DNA from: Scalesia atractyloides
Lineage: Eukaryota; Streptophyta; Magnoliopsida; Asterales; Asteraceae
Length of the DNA stretch: 64,000 nt
Direction of reading: 5' to 3'
NCBI GenBank assembly: GCA_947069175.1
Contig: CAMTDV010000023.1
Coordinates: forward strand, 86,624,391 to 86,688,390
The notes beneath the pieces were generated by a model. That model worked only from the letters and a program-made list of their open reading frames with translations. It had not been told where the DNA came from and made no database searches. Made by a program: the position numbers and the translations under genes. Below, piece by piece: positions 32,782 to 45,479 of this stretch. The first letter of the stretch is position 1, and every line of letters begins with the position of its first letter.

Positions 32782-33369
32782 GCGCTGAGTGAGGCTCGAA
32801 CCCGAGACCTCTCGTACGCGTGCACGCAGCTCTACCAACTGAGCTACGTGTCTAACCCGTTATATATCCGATTTTAATTACATATATACATTAATTAGAA
32901 TTAAACAGAAATCCTTTTTATTTTAAAAACGGTTTAACCGAAACGGTCATGCACTCCACAGGTCTCGAACCCGGGACCTGTGGTTTAATCCAACACACAG
33001 TCCACCGCTGGACTGTGTGTTCAACATGTTATATCATTCGGTTTTTATTATACTTAAGTACTAATTATTTATTTCCTTTTCTGCCTTAATTAAAAAGAAG
33101 AGATAATGGTCCGAGTCGGTGCTGAAGACCGGACTCGAACTCGTGACCAGCGATATAAACAAACACACAGTCCACCGCTGGACTGTGTGTCTAACTTGGT
33201 TATTATTCCGGTTATTAATATACTTAACATATATCTAAGGCGACTCCGGTTCAGTAAACAAAAATGGATTTTTATTAAGGCAGCGTGTGTGAGACGGGAA
33301 TCGAACTCGAGACCTTTGCATGTTTAACGTTTTATGTGCACACAGTCCACCGCTGGACTGTGTGTCTAA
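32782..33369 (-). ncRNA. tRNA-like modules A-D, second LTR copy
   Basis: These are the same four modules at 32,782-32,855, 32,950-33,024, 33,106-33,196 and 33,282-33,369, all on the minus strand. In the 5' LTR they lie between the TATA box and the primer-binding site, so they should be part of the leader of the retrotransposon RNA. Confidence 0.7.
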
Positions 33370-34069
33370 CCCGATTAATTTCATGATTTAAATTATACTT
33401 ATAACATACTGAAATTCATCGTCTTCTTCATCTAGTTTGAACCAGAATCGGAAATCGACGGGTTTAAGATTCTTATCAGTTTATTAGCGTTTTACAGTTG
33501 ATTAAGGTGAGATAAAAGTAAAAAGGAAAAGGAACTGGGCGGAAAAATATACCGACTGGACTCTCTGTTTTTCGGCAGAAATCCGGCGACAGAATTCGAC
33601 TCCGGCGTCAGGTGTCTTGCAGCAGCAAGTCTCCGAAAAGATTGGAAAGAGTATGGGTATCTCCGGTATAAGCTTCAGAGGTTCAGAAAAGCTCGGCAAT
33701 AGGGAAACCGGTTTTCCGGCGACGAACAGGTTTATTCCGGCGAGTGGAATTACGCCGAGAAAAGGTGTGATTTTTGAGCGAAAGTGTTTGTCGTCGGTTG
33801 TGGGTCAATTTATAGGAGAAAAACGAGATGTATTTGGTCTGATTTCGGACTGTGTTCGTTATTTAAATTTTCCGGCGGTTTTGATTTTGGTCGCGGACTT
33901 CAAACATCGGTTATAACCGATATCTGGTTAATGGGTTACGTTATAACGTAAATTTGTAGTTAAGACTCGCGAGAATTCCGGGATTCCGACGACTGAACCG
34001 TTTGGGCGCCGGTTTTGAATTCGTAAAGTCATTTTATGAATTAAATGATTCTATTAATTAACAAACGGA

Positions 34070-34153
34070 ACATGTGGCGCAGTGGTTTGTGTGTGCGGTG
34101 ATAAGTCGTTGAACTGACTCGATACAGACCCGGGTTCGAAACCCGGCAGGGGT
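34070..34153 (+). ncRNA. tRNA-like module E, second LTR copy
   Basis: Identical to module E at 27,119, upstream of the TATA box and antisense to the element. It keeps the perfect A-box and the 5-bp T-stem. Confidence 0.65.
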
Positions 34154-34341
34154 AATATATTTTTATTTTGCGATTTTTGACAGTTTTTCAAAAACTAAAT
34201 ATATATCCCCGTATAATAATTGATTACGGATCGTTTAAAAATATTTTGGGCATTTAATTCGCAACGAAAATTTTGACTGACTGTTCGGTTGATAAACGGA
34301 GGGGGTTTGGTAAATCCGTTTTTGACGGATGTTACAAAAAT

Positions 34342-34748
34342 TCTGGAGTTGTGTCTCGTGTGTAATGGTGTGTTCCATATGTCTGGCAACGTGTTTTCGT
34401 ACGAGTGACCAGCTTGGACCCTATAAAAGTAGACATGCACCTCTCAGTGAGGGTTAGCCCTTTGGTCCAGAAGTTAACACAACGAGCTAGCAAACTGATC
34501 CTTTGTGTGAGATATCTAAGTTAGCATTTCTGGTGAAGACGAAGACACAAGAACACAACAAGTTTGTTTGAGACATACGAGCATTGTGTGTATATGTTTG
34601 TACTTGTTCTCAATCATTAATCAAGTAGTGAATCTTTAGTTACCCCGTGTTCTTTACTTTGCTTTAGTTGCATACACACTTGGATTCCACAATTGTGTGT
34701 ATGTTATATTAACAAGGAATAGGTTTGACATCCGTAGGTGGACCTACA
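34342..34748 (+). mobile_element. copia LTR, right part, with promoter
   Basis: This is the other half of the LTR interrupted at 24,740. A TATA box (CCCTATAAAAGTAG) lies near 34,420. The LTR closes with GGACCTACA at 34,748, followed two bases later by TGGTATTAGAGC, a methionine-tRNA primer site with one change. It is thus the 5' LTR of a plus-strand copia element. Confidence 0.7.
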
Positions 34749-35240
34749 AGTGGTATTAGAGCTTTAGCTCTTTCCTTGTTCAAAACCGGGCTTAGTGTGT
34801 CTGAGCTAGTTTGAAGAATTCTGAAGTGTTCTTGAGTCTCCAGTAGAAAACGTAAGTTTTGGATAGTAAATTAACTTAAAACTTGGTTAAAATCTGTTGG
34901 ATGCAAAAATTTTTGTGGTAAATTTTTTTTGAAGAACATCCTTGAAGAAGAAATCTGCAAAAATTTGAATCTAATTAGTTTTGTGGTAAATTTTTTTTGA
35001 AGAACATCCTTGAAGAAGAAATCTGCAAAAATTTGAATCTAATTAGTTTTGGTAGGGTTGACATTTTCTGACTTGGATCTGGACTTGGACTGTTGACTGA
35101 TATAACTGTTAAAAATCTGTGTTTTAACTAAAAGTGGGTAAGACAACATGTATTTTCAAAAAAGCAGGTCTACACAAGAAAGGAAATCTCTCACCAAACC
35201 ATTTCTGAAAAGATTCCTCTGAAAATACATGTTTGCAATT
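34749..35240 (+). mobile_element. copia primer site and leader, truncated
   Basis: Primer site followed by leader sequence with no gag. A 68-bp direct tandem duplication occupies 34,911-34,978 and 34,979-35,046 without visible differences. A 13-bp inverted repeat (ACATGTATTTTCA at 35,146 and its complement at 35,220) lies just before the element breaks off. Confidence 0.6.
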
Positions 35241-36831
35241 CCCTTTAAGTACTAAAGAGTGATTTCGGAAATCACTTACCTTATGCGTCCTTTTCGTACT
35301 TGCTTCCTCCCATCCTTTCCATTAGCCTTCCATGCTTCCACCAACCTTGAATTGATCCTATACTTTCATGTCATTATGGTTTCAATATTATTAACATGTA
35401 CACACATTCTAAATTACATTCATATCACTTTCACATTGTCATTTCAACATATTCTAACATGATTGCTTGCTAGTGAGTTCAAATACCTCATAACTAACAC
35501 AATTTCACTTATTGAATTTGATCAAGCATACATTTAAACACATGGCGGACATACCATGTTCTAACCTCCTAGTACAAGCTTTTAATGCACGTATTCAACT
35601 AAATTCATATGATAATCATAGATTACATCATATCTTACATTCCACTTATGTTCGTTAAGTGGTTACTTGCAAATTCACTTACAAACATCTACTAGACATT
35701 TTATCGAACACTTGGCGTATGAACCATATCTAAGGCACAATGTACAAGTAATTTATGCTACCTTCTTTCTTCACAACATCAAGCATCATGAACATTTCTC
35801 TAGTCATAGATTGCACATGCAATACCATTAGACCATTCATAGAACACTATCAACTTCCTAATTTTCGTACAAGAAATTTGTTATAAACTATTTGTTTTCA
35901 AAACTTTAGTTCGTGACCTCTGATCGGAATTTCCTTTGGAGGCATTATAGATCCACATGTCATAAAGCTACAGACAAAATATCAGCTCACTCCAACAGTC
36001 GAATCATCGGGAAAATCGATTATACTAAGTTGTATTTTAACTAAAGCGGAAATACGAACTGATTTGGAATTGGGTTTCAAAGTCACACTTAAGCAGCTCT
36101 ATTTCTTATTTCCACCGTTCAAAATTGTAATCTATATGTTATGAACCATATATAAAAAAAATCAAGACGTTGCAACGGCCGGATTTCGTGGATCGTTCGG
36201 TTCTTTGCAACTGGGTTATTGGATAACATTCTAGACATATTCGATTTGTCCAATTTTAACAACTTTAAGCAAGAATTTAGAGAAATCGGAGCTTACTGTT
36301 ACACTCGTAGCATCGATAATTGGTTCCGGGTTGCAACCCATAACTTCGACCACCTCCGGCCACCATCGGCCACCGCGAATCGCCGCTAAAAGCCACCGTC
36401 AGCCACCCCTCTTTCTCTAGTTCTCACTTTTTCTCTTATTTCTCTCTCTATCTTGAGAGAAAGATCTACCCAAAATGAGCCATAAGGGTCTATATATATA
36501 TATGTATATAGACCTTTGGATATTTATATAATCTTCCTTTCATGTTTGATTCTTAGGACAATGCCCCGTCAAGTTATGGCGAGTTACAATATGAGGTAGC
36601 TGTATATCCCTGAACAGAACCCGTCATATTTATCGACATATATTACTAAAATACATTGCGTTACATTATGCTCATACTCAGCAAATTATTTTTCCATTAT
36701 AATCGTTAACAACGAATTATAAAGTGATATTTTATAACTTCATCTAAAATGGTAACCATACTAATGTGCTCTAATATCTCTCTAATTACATAACACGAAT
36801 TAATCTCATTTACGCATTTTAGGTTGTTACA
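35241..36831 (-). mobile_element. gypsy LTR, minus orientation, solo or truncated
   Basis: The right edge is clear: on the minus strand, AAGGGGGGTAGACT precedes TGTAACAACC ending at 36,831. A TATATATA stretch lies near 36,490 in suitable orientation. The left edge could not be fixed. No coding sequence is visible; short open frames are accidental. Confidence 0.55.
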
Positions 36832-37591
36832 AGTCTACCCCCCTTAAAGAAGGTTTCATCCTCGAAACCTTGTTCATTCGCACTAGACAATATCTTCGTT
36901 CACCTTCTTTTTCTTATTCTTACCTTTCATTTTACTCGTGAAATGTGTATACCACAACATGAATACATTCAGAATCTGGACAAAGGTTTCATTCATGAAT
37001 AAATATAATCGTGTGCATTGTCTTTAATTTCTTAGATAAAGCAATTCACTTTCATAATCACATAAAAGTCGGAACCCAATCCAGAGCTCTTATTAGTGTC
37101 ATTTTCATTGTATAATGTTGATTCCTAGCAAAATCCTCACTAGCGATTTATTCATTGAATTCATCCAATATGCATACTAATGCAAAATGTACTCGAGGTT
37201 TCGCACAAACCTAAATTTACGGTTTGTTTATACCTTCCTAATTAAACATAATACATTTATTAATCATATAAATTGATTTACTCCATTTTACGGATATATA
37301 TCATATTTGATGTTTCATGTTTGTTCACCATGAGCAAACCTCAACATCACATTACTAATGTTTCTTCTAATTACTTTCATATTCATATGATGGGTCAACA
37401 TATCATCATAAGCATACTATAAACACTTAATTATATCAATACTTACTTCTAATCACAAGCTAAACATCCTACTAACCTTGATTTTATTGCATAACCTGAC
37501 GGTTTGTGACTCGAATCGGCTCGTTTCTTTATGAGTTCCTGAAATGCCAGGATTGATCGAATCCATTCATTTATTGATCTTACGCCTATGC
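36832..37591 (-). mobile_element. gypsy polypurine tract and degraded interior
   Basis: On the minus strand the junction reads GGTTTCGAGGATGAAACC, then CTTTAAGGGGGGTAGACT, then the LTR. The remaining roughly 700 bases to the next insertion hold no recognisable pol domain. This element was itself cut by the minus-strand gypsy element beginning at 37,592. Confidence 0.5.
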
Positions 37592-39602
37592 TGTCACACC
37601 CCGGATTTCCATCCCGAAATCCATACACCGATGGGTCCGGGTGGGGAGTATCGTGACGTAAGTTGATAACATCATTGTCAATTAAACATAGCACAACGGA
37701 AGTATTGGAGTAAAAATACATTACAAACCGAATGTTCAAAATATAAAATAATATACAGGCTCGTAATAGAAGATCCACAGGCGGATCATAAAATATACAA
37801 GAAAGAATATAAAACAGACTTTAGGGCAGATCTAAGGATTTGCAAGATCCTCTTATTCACTATCGAGCAGCTTCCGGCCTATTTCATATTGTACCTGCAG
37901 TTTAGTCTTTGGACGATACGTCAGCTTTCGCTTGCAAATACACCCAACTGACTCATTTTGAAAACTTAAAAAAATGATTTTTAAGTGCAAAACGGCACAA
38001 AATATTTTATTAACTTGGGAAAGTTGAATTTACAACCTTGTATCAGATTCACATGTTTGTCAATACATACAGGGCCCGGACAGAAATCGAGACATGATTA
38101 AATACATACCGAACTCACGAAGGAGTTATCCCCAATGCCTTGGGTAATTTGCATATGGGCATCTGACAGGTGTATACCTACACCCCGTGCTAAGGTCGTG
38201 GCAAATAACTAATGTATTGAGCCGAGGATTTCCAGGAGACGGTATTTAACCCCTGATGTTTAAGTTATCAAACAAAACTGATTAAAACGAAATATGGGGT
38301 TTACTAGCCACAAACGGGCATTCGATTGACCCTATTTTGGACCAAGCGGTAATAATTTACCGTATCCCAAGCCCATATAGGGAAAACAAGTCGAGAATAT
38401 TTACCTGAGCTAATCTTCTTCTTTTATTTTTAAATAACTCAGTCGTATACAAAAGTACCAAGTGCAGATAGCATTTACCGGCAAGGCTCTAGTCTGGATT
38501 CTGGCATAAGCTAACGAATTAAATACTATCGGTCTTTATTTAAGTCATAGACTTAGACCGAGTAGTGTACATGATCAAGACGTATAACGCTTGATTAAAC
38601 GATGATCGGATAGAATGTAGTTTAATCCCGACAAGTACTTGACTTGTATAATATGGGTAAATATAAACATTCTAGATTTTGAAATTTACATGACAAGGTT
38701 AAACCCGTTTCGGTAAATTTTCGTAAGATAGATATATATACTTAACCGTACGCATAAAAGCGATATCAGGTAGCTGGATAAGTCATGGACAAGTTCTATA
38801 TGCCACTATATTTTAAATAAGTTAAAATATCAGTAGGATATCAACGTACATGCCTGTTAAGGTTTTAAAATGAACTATGCCTCATAAGGGCATTTTGGTA
38901 ATTATATCCCGTATAAAAGGAACTCGAATATAATTTAATGTCATAATTATAAGTATTCTGGAAAAATAATTATTTATGATATAATATCAGTAGGATGTCA
39001 ATTATATGTGTAAATTATCTTTTATGACCAAACTATGCACCGAATGGGCATTTTAGTCATTTTACACAAAGTTTATAAATTATTTGGGATTGTGAGTTTA
39101 TAACATGTACCTATTGTAATTATATTAAAAATTAGTTTTAAAATTCAGCAGGTATCAAGTCTTGGTCAATAATATGGTTTAAAACCATGCTATGCGCCGA
39201 AACGGCGCCTATGTCGTAATATGACGTCTTTAAGCGATGTTTATGAAAACTGATGTTAAAGTCAGATTAAAATGTTTAAAATATGTTATTTAATATAACA
39301 TATTAGTAGGTAAATGATTTACCTTGAAAAGATTTGATAAAACTATTTTATAAGCTAGAAGGGCTAAAATCGTCATTTATCGACATAGTTTAAGGACCTG
39401 TTTGAAAACTCAGTTTATAACTTGGTTTAACATCCCAAATAATCCTACTTATAATATTACATCAGTAGGAAACTCATTTTCAAGTTCATCATTATTTAAA
39501 AACCTTGTTTTATGCAAAAATGACATTTTAATAAAGAATGGCATAATTACGGAACTTGCGCATAAACTTGGATTCTGATTATGATCATGTAATATAACCT
39601 CA
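37592..39602 (-). mobile_element. 3' LTR (outer part) of minus-strand chromovirus element
   Basis: The edge TGTCACACCCCGG at 37,592 is, on the minus strand, the end of an LTR (CCGGGGTGTGACA). The other half of the same LTR lies at 54,255-55,730, giving about 3.5 kb once the inserted element and its CCTCA duplication are taken out. The sequence is noncoding, with many short gypsy-LTR motifs. Confidence 0.65.
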
Positions 39603-42600
39603 TGTTACAACTGGCAAATAACTGATAATTCCGTACAATGTAATCACTAATTTCATATTATAATCTCATGCATGATTATCGTAATTTAAATTCAAAACTG
39701 AGTCGTACGTTATTAGGGCAAGCAAATCTGATCATAACATATACTGGTTTCCGCTACGACGAGAAATTGACCAAAACAACGCCCTAAAAGTGTTGGTAGA
39801 AAGTGCTGGACGCACTAATTGCGGTGACATTAACTGTGTCGGAAAGCCCGCTGAAACGAATCAGAACAAGGAATAACGGCATGTTAATGCCATACCTGAG
39901 TCCATATACAAATGAAAACACATATTTGAGAACAACTATTACTAAAATACATAACTTTCCGGTATAACGCCTAAATTGTAAAAATGTCCGTTTCGGCAAA
40001 AAAGGCGACAAATGGCGATTTGTCCGCAAGACTAATTCGGAGGATTCTGGATGTCAAGATAAGAATAAAACAATGCTAAACATCCTAAAATAATGTGAGA
40101 ATAGCAAAAATGCGCAAAACACATCGTTTCCGGTCATTCGTCAAACACTGCGCAATTCGACTAGAAAGCGGACGATCGTCGAAACGACGAATATTTTAGT
40201 GGCCGATAGCCTCATCTGAGCGTCTAGTGAATTAGTTAAGCATTATTTGGAACTCAGAATCCATTCATCTAACATGAGGTCACGGAAACACAACTCTCGG
40301 AAAAGTTCGACGGCGGATCATAAAAGTGCCGATATCAATCGAACGGTCGAGCGAACTAGTCATGAATATTTTGGATCGAAAATGCACTAATTTGACACCA
40401 TATTAGTTGTGGTAATCGAAAACCAACGCTTCCAGTAATAAATATATAGTTCCGTTTATTATTGAATACTTCGACGATGAACGATCTAGCGACATATCCG
40501 TCATCCGAAACTTATTTTGGAAGTTCGTATGGATTAAATGGCATGTAATTACACCCTAAACACAAGTCTTATGCTTAAGATGCTAGAAGATTAACCCTAA
40601 TTACCATACTTACCCTAATTACTAAAATATCTCAAATTACAACATGTGGTAAAAAAACAAAATTTACACTTCACCCCCCATCAAGTTCACGGCTCAAGTG
40701 GGTCCCACCCCACTTGATTTTGTTGATAAATCTTGATCTTAAGTATGGTGTGTTAGATGTTGATGGGCTTGAAAGATTAGATGTATAAATCATGACCTTC
40801 CAAAAATAATTCATCACTTTTTCCTTCAAAATTGCAACATATCCTCTCATTCTTCTTCCTCCACCCCACGGCTCCACCACCTCCACCCTAAGCCACCATT
40901 GTGCCACCTTAGAACACCACATTCCATACACTTTGAAGCTTAATCAAGCCTATTAAAGAAGCATTCAAGGATGGAGATCATTAGGGGTTCTTAAGGAGCT
41001 TCTTTTCCTCTATAATCTTCAAGAAATTTGTGCACCTATTGTGAGCAAATTTCCTCCATAATCTAACTTATTTTTATGCTTATATTATTAGCGTACAAGT
41101 TGATCATCTTGAAAATCAAGAAAAGATAAGTTAAACACCCTAAAACATAACATAATAATAACATTAAATATTGTGTATTTTGTGATGATTATATGCTTAT
41201 ATGAATGTTAGATTGTATATTGAAGTTGTTTATGTTGATATTATGATATAAAAGTGAAATGATCTTGTGTCATTTAGTATAAAAACAAGGATTTAAATAT
41301 GATAAGGTTTAAATCTAAACAAGATCATCACTTACATCATCCATGCAAAATTCTACAACTTAAAAATAATTTTTATACATAAGAATGATTTTTGTAAGAA
41401 GTAAACATATGTATTTAAGTTGTAATCACATTAAAAATGTGTAGTAATCAAAGGGTTACATGCATGAACTTGTTTAAAAAACATACTAAAGTATTGTTTT
41501 GAAAAGAATAACAAACATTAAAAACCCTCTTGATTTACTAGAGTTTTTAACAATAAAAGTCATGGATGATGATATGTAGATTATGTTAAATACATATTAC
41601 ATGGGTTGTTGATGATGATTATGAGTTTAAACAGGTTTTAAATACGTTTTTAAAACGTGGAAAACGCCATAGTTTAGGGGAAACTATGGCGAAATTTTCT
41701 AAAAATCTAATCGCGATTAAAGAATGATTAGTGGGGTGATTAGTGGGACTAAACGTGATTAGTAACTTAAAACATCATTAAGTGGAATCTAATGACAAGG
41801 GTTTTCCCTAAATAACCAATTGTTTAAATAAAGTTACAAATATTTATTTATAAGTAAAATAAATACTTTTACAAATATATATTCTTAGATGGAAAATAAT
41901 ACAAGTGTTTGTATGCATATTTGTTGCTAATAAATGATATGTATACATGTGTGTACTGTATATGTATGTATTAGAAATTAGGGTATTCACAATAAAATAC
42001 CTAATCTTATACAAAATACAAACCCTTAAATAATATACCAAGTATTGGTGACATAATAAATAGATTCTCACAATACGTCGAAACAATAAATTGGACAATT
42101 AAAGCAATGCGAACAATAGGCGGACATTCAAGATTACACCATCACATCGACGACCAACGGATGAACCGCCGGCATGAAAGGTCATTGCGACAACGGGCGA
42201 CCCTCGACGAAAATGAATATAAAACGAACAACGCCCAATGACATGTGAAGGGCAAGGCCCAATGACAAGAAAACATGGGCTAGGTCCAATGACATGTGAA
42301 GGGCAAGCCCAATTCACACATTGTTTGAAAACAATACTATATATATATTTTTGAGAAATATATATAACAATATTCATCGAACAAACAAACTAGCAACACT
42401 ATAATAACATTCTAAGTTGTTCAATCATAACAATTAAATAAATAACAAGAATTCAAGATGAACAACGTGTACAAGGTCCATTAAGACCTAGGTGTCTAAT
42501 GAAACCAATACGCATGTAGGTTGCATACTTTGCGGACACCGAAAGTTAAACAGTACGACTTAAAGGAACGTAAAACCTGTGAGTTCATGTCCCTCCTTTC

Positions 42601-43400
42601 ACTTACTTCAAGTTTTATTTTAAACTATCGAGGGGAAATACATGTCATGTCAAAACAGTATGTTAGCTATGGGTTAGCAGATAACAGATCATTGTGTGTA
42701 AGTAGGATGATAACAATAGTAACCATTAATCACTTAGTGACTAAGGTGCAAAAGAAGTAGATCTATTAAGTTTGAGACCCGCTCCACTCCTGGTTGGTAT
42801 ATCCTTCCGAGTGCTTTTGTTATCCCAATGATGTCAAGGTGATCTCGGTTTAGTTACTTACTTATGGCACAAGTATGTGAGGGTGCTCGCGACACACTGA
42901 TAGATCCTTAATTAACTCATTGATGCTAATAACATACTTGGATTTCAATACAGGTTTTCAAGGATGACATTTTGATACAAAAACATTAAACTACATGAAC
43001 TCGCCAACTTTATGTTAACTTTTTAAAATTACATGTGTTTCAAGACGCAGGACTTGAGTTGGTGTTGGGAATCCGGGTATGGGATTTTCAAGACAACGAT
43101 GTATTACTTTTGGAGGGTTTGCCCTTTATATCCCAACCTCGTTTGGGTATATAGAGGTCAAATCCTCAACATTAAATTGTGATGAAAACACTATCGTATT
43201 TTGGAACTTTGTCTTTTAAACTATGTTGTAATGGTAATCTGAAACTGATGACAATGTGATTTCACCTTTTGATATTGTAATATCGGAACGAAACTTATGA
43301 ATGGCATGCATCATTGTTAATTTATAATGTTTACTATATCGGATGCAATGATTACCTATTAGTCACACACTTGCTCTTCCGCTACGACCAGGGTGTGACA
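39603..43400 (+). repeat. 5' LTR of the plus-strand chromovirus, 3,798 bp
   Basis: Aligns along its length with 50,063-54,249. It has only a short form of the GGGCTAGGCCCA repeat near 42,250-42,310. The minus-strand open frames at 39,784, 40,671, 41,844 and 42,099 recur in altered form in the other LTR and are noncoding shadows. Confidence 0.88.
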
Positions 43401-43417
43401 GTTGGTATTAGATCTCC
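43401..43417 (+). promoter_or_regulatory. methionine tRNA primer-binding site, mutated
   Basis: TTGGTATTAGATCTC directly follows the 5' LTR. It resembles the usual TTGGTATCAGAGC with two or three substitutions, so priming is probably impaired. Confidence 0.75.
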
Positions 43418-43765
43418 GATTGTAGTGAACCAGGGAAAAACTTTTTATTAAAAGTTGGTCTACAATCACCAGGGGCTCACACATGAAAACAAAGTTTTAA
43501 AGCATGATAGAAATGTTTTGGGGATTATAACAAGGTAACAAAAAGGTTTCCATTGTGTCACTATAACACAAGGATCTATCACACGAGCTCAACTATAAGT
43601 AATGAGCGGAGTCAACACATAATTAGTCAATGATGGATAGACACAAAACAGTAAGATTCCATGGAATACAAAAGAGAACAAGCTTTGCATGAGAAATGGT
43701 GATTAATTTAATATATATCATAAACTACTAACATGTATATGTTTGCATTGTACGAATTATTTGCT

Positions 43766-44938
43766 AGGACTATGTCTTCAACATCGAGTTATGAGGAAGA
43801 CCCAGAGGAGTATATATCCGATGATGGATATGATCCTGCTGCCGAGGCCCAACCTTTAGAGGATGGAACCGAAGATGGAGACGATGGGGACTTCCAACCA
43901 CTGGCACTGATCGATCCTATGGAGGTAGATGCACCTCCAGCAGACGGCGTATTGGCTGTCCCTCAGCCCCCGCATGACATCATAGTGTATGGTCACCCAG
44001 AGGGTGAACACGCTATTGTACTGATTTGGAAGATGACGACAACGAAATACAAGTATTCCATGTTGAACACATGGAGGACGAGCTGGGAGATGGCGAGGTC
44101 TTCGACGATATCGCTATACTGAGATTCCACCCCCGGATATCCCAGTCGTGAACATCTCATCATCTACTGATGCTGAGTGAGCATGAGGCGGACGATGCTT
44201 CATCTGCCGTCCCAGGCACCCCTGCATCCATGTATTCACCCCCTGCGGCCTTACCAGCTCGCGTCAGTCCATTCTCTGTCAGAGTCTCGACCCCTGGACC
44301 CACTCAATATACGTGCCTACCCGTTACTACTCTCTAAGCGGCACTCCACGTGCCCCTGAGCAGCCACCACCCTACTTCTCTAAGAGGTCCACGTACCACC
44401 CTATTTTCAACCCATCTGCAGCTGGACCTTCTCATATGCCAGGATCTTCTTTCTCTGATAGAGTGCCACCCATGTATGACCCACGACCCACACCACCACA
44501 GCAGGTATGTTTACCCCGACAACTCCACCGGGCATGAGCCCTTCAGACCCTTATCATCCCTCACACTTTCCTCAGATTCCTGTGGAGGAAAGAGTGACTT
44601 CACATGACCTACAGCTCTCCCAGATCTTTCGTAGGATTTGGGAGATAGAGTCGCAGCGTACTGCGCACGCCACTACCAGAGTGACACCCCCACCATTGTC
44701 ATCACCGATACCACCCCCACCATCATACCCACCTCCATCACCACCACTAACTCCACCTTTCTACTGCCCATTCCATCACTCGTCATGCCCGTCTGAGGCA
44801 CGAGTGCAGGAGCTTGAGCAGTTTCAGACGGATGCTACTAGGCGCATTTCTAGCCTCAAGGAGGAGATGGCCTACTACCACACATGTTCTCATGGTTGCC
44901 ATTCCACCACCCCCTCCACCCCAGTAGCATGTTTGTAG
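43766..44938 (+). pseudogene. extra ORF upstream of gag: acidic, proline-rich, coiled-coil
   Basis: A former open frame of roughly 390 codons lies between the primer site and gag. It starts near MSSTSSYEEDPEEYISDDGY and is strongly acidic, changing frame near 44,020 and again near 44,175. The middle is Pro/Ser/Thr-rich (STPGPTQYTCLP, PPPSYPPPSPPLTPP). The end is a short coiled coil, VQELEQFQTDATRRISSLKE, then a Cys/His-containing tail. I know no function for it. Gypsy elements do not normally carry a gene here. It could be an N-terminal extension of Gag or a separate accessory protein. Three or more frameshifts make it a pseudogene. Confidence 0.6.
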
Positions 44939-45479
44939 ATATCTTTTGGGGATCAGCTGTACTTCTGTTGTTTTGGCTCATGAAGACCCAACCTTGAAGA
45001 TCCCAGCTTTTGGAAGACAACTATTTGATGTGAAGAAGCAATGTAGTAGAAAATGGTACTTTTGTAATGTAAAAACTTGTATTGACTAGGGCTGTGTACC
45101 CCTAAGTCCTTTTTGGCTCTTCGCGAACAAATTGTAACAAGTTTTCCTTGTATAAAAGTGTACTTTCTTTATGTTACATTGTATTTCTTTTATGTTATGG
45201 TTGATTATGTCATGATGTGGTGATTTTATGATTGATGCATTACAACGTGGTGATATTATGATTTATACTTTATGATGTGGCGAGCTATGTGTATGATGAC
45301 GATGGGTGTGCGTATGGCGTTTGCATATATTCATTTATTTATTTATCATGTCCGATGTGCTATTGCATATATATAAAAAAATAAATAATAATAATAAATA
45401 AATATAAATAAATAAATAGTAATAATAACATGAAAGTATTATTCGACTAATTGTGAGCGACATATTGAATTAGAAGACG
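44939..45479 (+). other. spacer between the extra ORF and gag
   Basis: Noncoding. It includes a TAAA/TAAT-rich simple repeat at about 45,372-45,432. No splice or promoter signal stands out. Confidence 0.5.

Larger units (their letters stand above)
24741..34336 (-). mobile_element. complete young non-autonomous gypsy-type LTR retrotransposon (gag only)
   Basis: A 9,596-bp element on the minus strand with two LTRs of exactly 2,645 bp (24,741-27,385 and 31,692-34,336). A perfect 5-bp target duplication, AAAAT, flanks it at 24,736-24,740 and 34,337-34,341. A methionine-tRNA primer site adjoins the right LTR and a purine tract adjoins the left one. By eye the LTRs differ at only about four positions, so insertion is very recent. 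The 4.3-kb interior encodes one intact Gag and no protease, reverse transcriptase, RNase H or integrase. The element must borrow these from an autonomous relative (a TR-GAG type of design). The interior is otherwise tandem repeats. Confidence 0.92.
31692..34336 (-). repeat. 5' LTR of the young gag-only element
   Basis: Same length as the left LTR and nearly identical to it. The four differences noted are near 33,572, 33,710, 34,170 and 34,301. The TATA box is at 33,808-33,815 and the AATAAA signal at 31,761-31,766. This LTR would drive the element's transcript leftward. Confidence 0.9.

Noticed and set aside
39784..42377. Minus-strand ORFs in the 5' LTR
   Set aside because: Altered or lost in the matching 3' LTR, so there is no sign of coding constraint.
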